A DNA stretch of 64,000 bases from JALYNX01 sp963780755 (GTDB lineage: Bacteria; Actinomycetota; Acidimicrobiia; Spongiisociales; ZC4RG35). The stretch lies in assembly GCA_963780755.1 (NCBI GenBank), contig CAWACX010000002.1, forward strand, positions 372,001 to 436,000, in the 5' to 3' direction. Of this stretch, positions 60,658-64,000 are shown piece by piece. Positions within the stretch are counted from its first letter, which is position 1. Each line of letters begins with the position of its first letter. A program made the translations under genes and the position numbers. The notes below the pieces were generated by a model that was given only the letters and a program-made list of their open reading frames with translations, did not search any database and was not told the origin of the DNA.

Positions 60658-62043
60658 GTGCCCCGAAGAGGCTGGGTCTGGTTCACATGTCTGCTCGGCT
60701 GCCTGACGCTCGTCGCCGCCTGCAGCGAGCCGGGATCGACTGAACAGAGCACCGATCCGACGGCCCAGGGATCGACCACCGCGCCCGGCGCCGGCGAAGG
60801 CACCGCGTCGGAGGGCGGGGGCACCACAGTGGCGGCGCAGCCCACCCCCGAAGGCTGCACGCCATCGACCGGCGGGGTGGCCTGGCGCGAGGACGACGCC
60901 GCCACGCTCGAGGAGATCGGCGGTGAGGATGGGGTGACTCTTTATGCCGCCGAGTACCCGCTGCCCGGCCCCACCGAAGGGCTGTGGTCGCAGTGGGGAC
61001 AGGGGATCGCACTCGGGGACGGGCGCCATCTTTCGGCCGTGGGCGATCACCTCGGCGTCGACGCCAACTCCTACTTTTTCGTCTACGACCAGGCGGACCG
61101 CAGCCTGACCCGCTTCGCCGACGCCCTATCCATCATCCCCCACGAAGAAGGCAGCTTTGGCTACGGGAAAGTCCATGCCCAGATGGTGATGGACGGATGT
61201 GGGTCGATCTGGGCCGGCACCTATTGGGGGACCCGGGACGACCTGACCTATGAGAACGGCTACGAGGGGGACCGTCTGCTCGAGATCGACGCCGGCGCGC
61301 TCACCATCGCCGACCGGGGGGCATTCGCCGGCGAGATGGGATCACCGACGATGACCATGGCTGGTGACGGCAAGACCCTGGTCGCGGGATCGGTCGACAT
61401 CGAGGCCTCTGATGAGACCGATCGAGGCCTGCTCACGGTTTATGACACGGTGGCCCGGGAGACCGTGCAACAGATCGATGACGAGCGTCAGGAGGGATTC
61501 CGGGCGCTGGGGCTCGACCCGGTGACGGGGCATGTCTTTTACTCCATCGGGGACAACAAGCTCGCCGGCCTCGACCCGGTTACCGGTGAGTCCGAGGACC
61601 TGGATGGCACGATGCCCGGCTGGTGGTTGCGGTCGGTGACCCGGCCCGCTCCCGACGGCACCGTGTACGGCGCCTCCGATGACGAGTCCGGGTTGTTCAA
61701 GATCTCTCCCGACGGCGCCATGACCGATCTCGGCGACCCGGGGGGGACCACGACCTCGATCGCGATGAACCCCGATGGGAGCCGCATCTTCTGGATGCCC
61801 GAGGCCCACGGCAGCGCCTGGGAGATCGGGGCTCCGATCATGACAATGGACACCGCGAGCGGCGAGATCACCGAGATCACCTCGCTGTTGGATCCCTTCG
61901 AGACGGCTTTCGGGCTGCTCCCCGGGGGCACCTACTCGATGGTTTACGACGAGGGGCGGCTCGTGATCGGGGTCAACGCTTCACCTCTGGATGACGACTC
62001 AGGCTTTGGCACCGTGGTCCTGGTGGTGGTGGAAGGAGTGTGA
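60658..62043 (+). CDS. Lipoprotein with beta-propeller domain
   Basis: A 461-residue lipoprotein from a GTG with GGAGAAGGAGG upstream. The signal peptide ends in lipobox VAAC (Cys22), followed by a Ser/Thr/Gly-rich linker. The body has blade-like repeats (GLDPVTGHVFYSIGDNKLAG, APDGTVYGASDDESGLFKIS, AMNPDGSRIFWMPEAHGSAW), so a seven-bladed propeller is likely. Its stop overlaps the GTG of the next lipoprotein (GTGA), giving a two-gene unit. Ligand unknown. Confidence 0.82.
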   Translation: MPRRGWVWFTCLLGCLTLVAACSEPGSTEQSTDPTAQGSTTAPGAGEGTASEGGGTTVAAQPTPEGCTPSTGGVAWREDDAATLEEIGGEDGVTLYAAEYPLPGPTEGLWSQWGQGIALGDGRHLSAVGDHLGVDANSYFFVYDQADRSLTRFADALSIIPHEEGSFGYGKVHAQMVMDGCGSIWAGTYWGTRDDLTYENGYEGDRLLEIDAGALTIADRGAFAGEMGSPTMTMAGDGKTLVAGSVDIEASDETDRGLLTVYDTVARETVQQIDDERQEGFRALGLDPVTGHVFYSIGDNKLAGLDPVTGESEDLDGTMPGWWLRSVTRPAPDGTVYGASDDESGLFKISPDGAMTDLGDPGGTTTSIAMNPDGSRIFWMPEAHGSAWEIGAPIMTMDTASGEITEITSLLDPFETAFGLLPGGTYSMVYDEGRLVIGVNASPLDDDSGFGTVVLVVVEGV

Positions 62044-63671
62044 GACAGGCCCTCTTGGGGTCCGTGATCCTCACTCTCATCGCTTGCACGGGTTCAAGCG
62101 ACACCGCGACCACCCCAACCGGAAGCGGTGCCACCCCGTCCACCTCGGGAAGCACCCAAACCCTGGCAACCGGGGCCCCAGGTGAGATCGGCGATCTGTC
62201 CTGTTGGGCCAACTCGGAACTGGGCGGCGATACCGAGGCACGGTTCGAGGACGTCACCGGCGTCTATGGGTTGATCGAGCCCCTGGTAGGCATGCACGGA
62301 CATGTCGCCGCTTTCGGTGACCCCAACTCCGATGACCAGCCCGACCTGCTCGTGGGGACCTTCGGGGACAGGGAACCCGAGGCGTATCAGGTGAGGGAGG
62401 CGGAGGGCCCCGGTCCCGACCAGCTACTGCTCTCACCGGGCCCGGCACCCGAAGTGGGATGGAGCGAAGAACTGGGCCGCTCATCAGGCGCGGTGTTCGC
62501 CGACTTCGACCTCGACGGCGACGACGACCTCCTCCTCGTGCGCCATGCGGGTCGCGACGGCGACTACCCGGTGCCCAGCCGCCTCTTCGAGAACGTGGAC
62601 GGGACGCTCACGGCCCACAGCGAGCCGCTGCCCGCCGACTTCCGGGGGAGGACCCCCGCGGTCGCCGACTTCGACGGGGACGGGCTGCTCGACGTCTACG
62701 TCTCCGAAGACAACTCGGGTGAGACCGGCGGGCTGCTCCTTCGTAACGCGGGCTCTCTCGCCTTCGAGGACATGACCGAAGGATCCGGGTTGGAAGGAAT
62801 CCTCGCTCTCAGCGCCACTGCCGGATACATCAACACCGACTTCCGCCCCGACCTGGCCACATCGACCGCGGTGTTCATGAATGAGGGTGCAATGCACTTT
62901 GCCGACATCACCCCGGAGGGCTATCAGGCGGAGCCAATCGGCGATGAGGACGATGCAGCAGGGGTGGCTCTCGGCGACTTGAATCGGGACGCACTCACCG
63001 ACCTGGTGGTGGGTCAGCACTATCGGGCAACCGTGGAATTCGACTCCGAGGTCCCGGTGCGCGTCTTCCTTGGCACCGGAGACGGGATGCTCGTGGATGC
63101 CACGGAGGACGTCGGGATGACCCCCATTCCCACCCTGGCCCCCCATGTCGATATCGCCGATATGGACAACGACGGCTGGCCTGACATCGTGACCACTGCC
63201 TCGGCCGAGAACGGGACCGCGCCGGCCGTCTATCACAACAGCGGTGAGACCCCGCTCCGCTTCGAGATCTCAGCAGGTCTCGGCTCCGACCAGTACTGGA
63301 TCGGAGGGCCGGTCACCGATTTCGATCACGATGGCCGACTCGACATCTTCGCCGTGGAGTGGGAGCCATCACTCCCCTCGATCCTCTTCCGCAATGCCGG
63401 CGACAGTGGGCACTGGCTGGAGGTGTCGATCGACGAGCCTGGGGGTGGTGTCGGCTACCTGGTCACCGCCTCGAACATGGACGGGGACCTGATTGGGACC
63501 CAGGAAATCGGCGTCGGTGGCGGCTATTCATCGGGACACCTACCGGTGGCCCATTTCGGACTGGGATCGGAGGTAGCGGCCAGGGTCACGATCACGGACC
63601 GATTGGGAAATCTGGTGGACCTCGGCGAATTGGCCGCCGACCAGCACATTCGATGGCCTGAAGGCTGCTGA
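62040..63671 (+). CDS. FG-GAP/VCBS-repeat lipoprotein with ASPIC/UnbV-like end
   Basis: A 543-residue lipoprotein (lipobox LIAC, Cys16). Calcium-binding FG-GAP/VCBS repeats are plain: VFADFDLDGDDDLLLVRHAG, PAVADFDGDGLLDVYVSEDN, VDIADMDNDGWPDIVTTASA and PVTDFDHDGRLDIFAVEW. The C-terminal part (GVGGGYSSGHLPVAHFGLGS) is typical of the ASPIC/UnbV domain. Integrin-like propellers of this type bind calcium and often mediate surface contacts. It is translationally coupled to the preceding propeller lipoprotein. Confidence 0.87.
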   Translation: MRQALLGSVILTLIACTGSSDTATTPTGSGATPSTSGSTQTLATGAPGEIGDLSCWANSELGGDTEARFEDVTGVYGLIEPLVGMHGHVAAFGDPNSDDQPDLLVGTFGDREPEAYQVREAEGPGPDQLLLSPGPAPEVGWSEELGRSSGAVFADFDLDGDDDLLLVRHAGRDGDYPVPSRLFENVDGTLTAHSEPLPADFRGRTPAVADFDGDGLLDVYVSEDNSGETGGLLLRNAGSLAFEDMTEGSGLEGILALSATAGYINTDFRPDLATSTAVFMNEGAMHFADITPEGYQAEPIGDEDDAAGVALGDLNRDALTDLVVGQHYRATVEFDSEVPVRVFLGTGDGMLVDATEDVGMTPIPTLAPHVDIADMDNDGWPDIVTTASAENGTAPAVYHNSGETPLRFEISAGLGSDQYWIGGPVTDFDHDGRLDIFAVEWEPSLPSILFRNAGDSGHWLEVSIDEPGGGVGYLVTASNMDGDLIGTQEIGVGGGYSSGHLPVAHFGLGSEVAARVTITDRLGNLVDLGELAADQHIRWPEGC

Positions 63672-63705
63672 ACCACCCCAGAGTTCCCATCTGACGCCTG
63701 TTGGG

Positions 63706-63711
63706 TAGCAT
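63706..63711 (+). promoter_or_regulatory. -10 box of the class-III aminotransferase gene
   Basis: TAGCAT ends 8 nt before the ATG at 63720. Confidence 0.42.
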
Positions 63712-63719
63712 CCCCGCCC

Positions 63720-64000
63720 ATGTCAGACCTGGTCAACCGTCACAAAGACGTGATCGCCCCGGTGATCGCATTCGACACCGACATCCACGCGGTCAAGGCC
63801 GAGGGAATCTGGATCACCGACATCGAAGGCCGGCGTTGGGCCGACTTCGCCTGCGGCACCGCGGTGACCAACCTCGGTCACAACTTCCCCGCCGTGGTCG
63901 CCGCGGCCCACGCCCAGATCGACAAGCAGATGCACTCCGGTTGCATAGTGCGCTATGACTCGATCGTCGAGGCCGCCGAGCGCCTCCGGGACGTCACCCC
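63720..64000 (+). CDS. Class-III aminotransferase, partial (N-terminus)
   Basis: The first 93 residues of a PLP-dependent aminotransferase run off the right edge: MSDLVNRHKDVIAPVIAFDT, DIEGRRWADFACGTAVTNLG and HNFPAVVAAAHAQIDKQMHS. GTAVTNLGHNFPAVVAA fits the 4-aminobutyrate/acetylornithine group. The PLP lysine lies beyond the window, so the substrate cannot be set. Confidence 0.85.
   Translation, partial: MSDLVNRHKDVIAPVIAFDTDIHAVKAEGIWITDIEGRRWADFACGTAVTNLGHNFPAVVAAAHAQIDKQMHSGCIVRYDSIVEAAERLRDVT

Noticed and set aside
1..64000. CRISPR arrays, tRNAs, rRNAs, IS elements or attachment sites
   Set aside because: No regularly spaced repeats, cloverleaf sequences, rRNA text, transposases or integrases were seen on either strand.

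Overview
The window is high-GC, densely packed chromosomal DNA from a bacterium that I infer to be an actinobacterium, possibly of the Acidimicrobiia. Support for this: many GTG/TTG starts, 1-4 bp stop/start overlaps (ATGA, GTGA), a type I-beta glutamine synthetase, HxlR/PadR regulators, an Eis-like acetyltransferase, a DUF6325-SHOCT pair, and many promoters whose -10 box lies 6-8 nt before the start codon (leaderless mRNAs). I saw no rRNA, tRNA, CRISPR array, insertion sequence or prophage gene.

Layout. 1-5.8 kb: a lipoprotein that runs off the left edge, an orphan membrane histidine kinase, an HxlR regulator, and a sulfur operon (cysK-like, tusA, dsrE2). The operon is preceded by a cysteine-rich leader peptide, an intrinsic terminator and a matching antiterminator. 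Just upstream on the same strand is a densely base-paired stretch (5543-5771) that looks like a structured RNA. 5.8-25.7 kb: branched-chain amino-acid catabolism (Leu/Val dehydrogenase and a fused 2-oxoacid dehydrogenase E1), argS, the glycolate oxidase operon glcDEF, a hydantoinase/oxoprolinase pair (hyuA, hyuB) split by a PadR-controlled membrane gene and an AlkD-like gene, and an Eis-like acetyltransferase. 26.6-48.8 kb: glutamine synthetase and most of de novo purine synthesis (purA, D, E, B, C, S, Q, L, F, M), interspersed with pfkA, mobA, alkB, an AlkZ-like gene, thrE and an acyl-CoA dehydrogenase. 48.9-60 kb: a purine-degradation island with an adenine deaminase-like enzyme, three-subunit xanthine dehydrogenase, an 8-oxoguanine/guanine deaminase-like amidohydrolase, uricase, HIU hydrolase, a fused allantoicase/OHCU decarboxylase, allantoinase and a DUF6986 aldolase-like protein. 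60-64 kb: a DUF308 membrane protein, two propeller lipoproteins and the start of a class-III aminotransferase.

Pathways. Purine synthesis and purine breakdown lie next to each other. Xanthine dehydrogenase, uricase, UraH, OHCU decarboxylase, allantoinase and allantoicase form a complete chain from hypoxanthine or xanthine to ureidoglycolate. The glyoxylate expected from ureidoglycolate links logically to the DUF6986 protein and to glcDEF, but that link is inference.

Sequence quality. Many genes between 31.5 and 43.2 kb (purE, acyl-CoA dehydrogenase, an acetyltransferase, the AlkZ-like gene, purB, DUF6325, a thioesterase, purC, purS, purQ, purL, thrE) carry single-base frameshifts although their residues are well conserved. 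A DUF1963 gene (25.7-26.5 kb), the PadR-linked membrane gene and the molybdenum subunit of xanthine dehydrogenase are also frameshifted. A 20-nt poly-C run lies at 19261-19280. I read these mainly as consensus or assembly errors, not true gene death.
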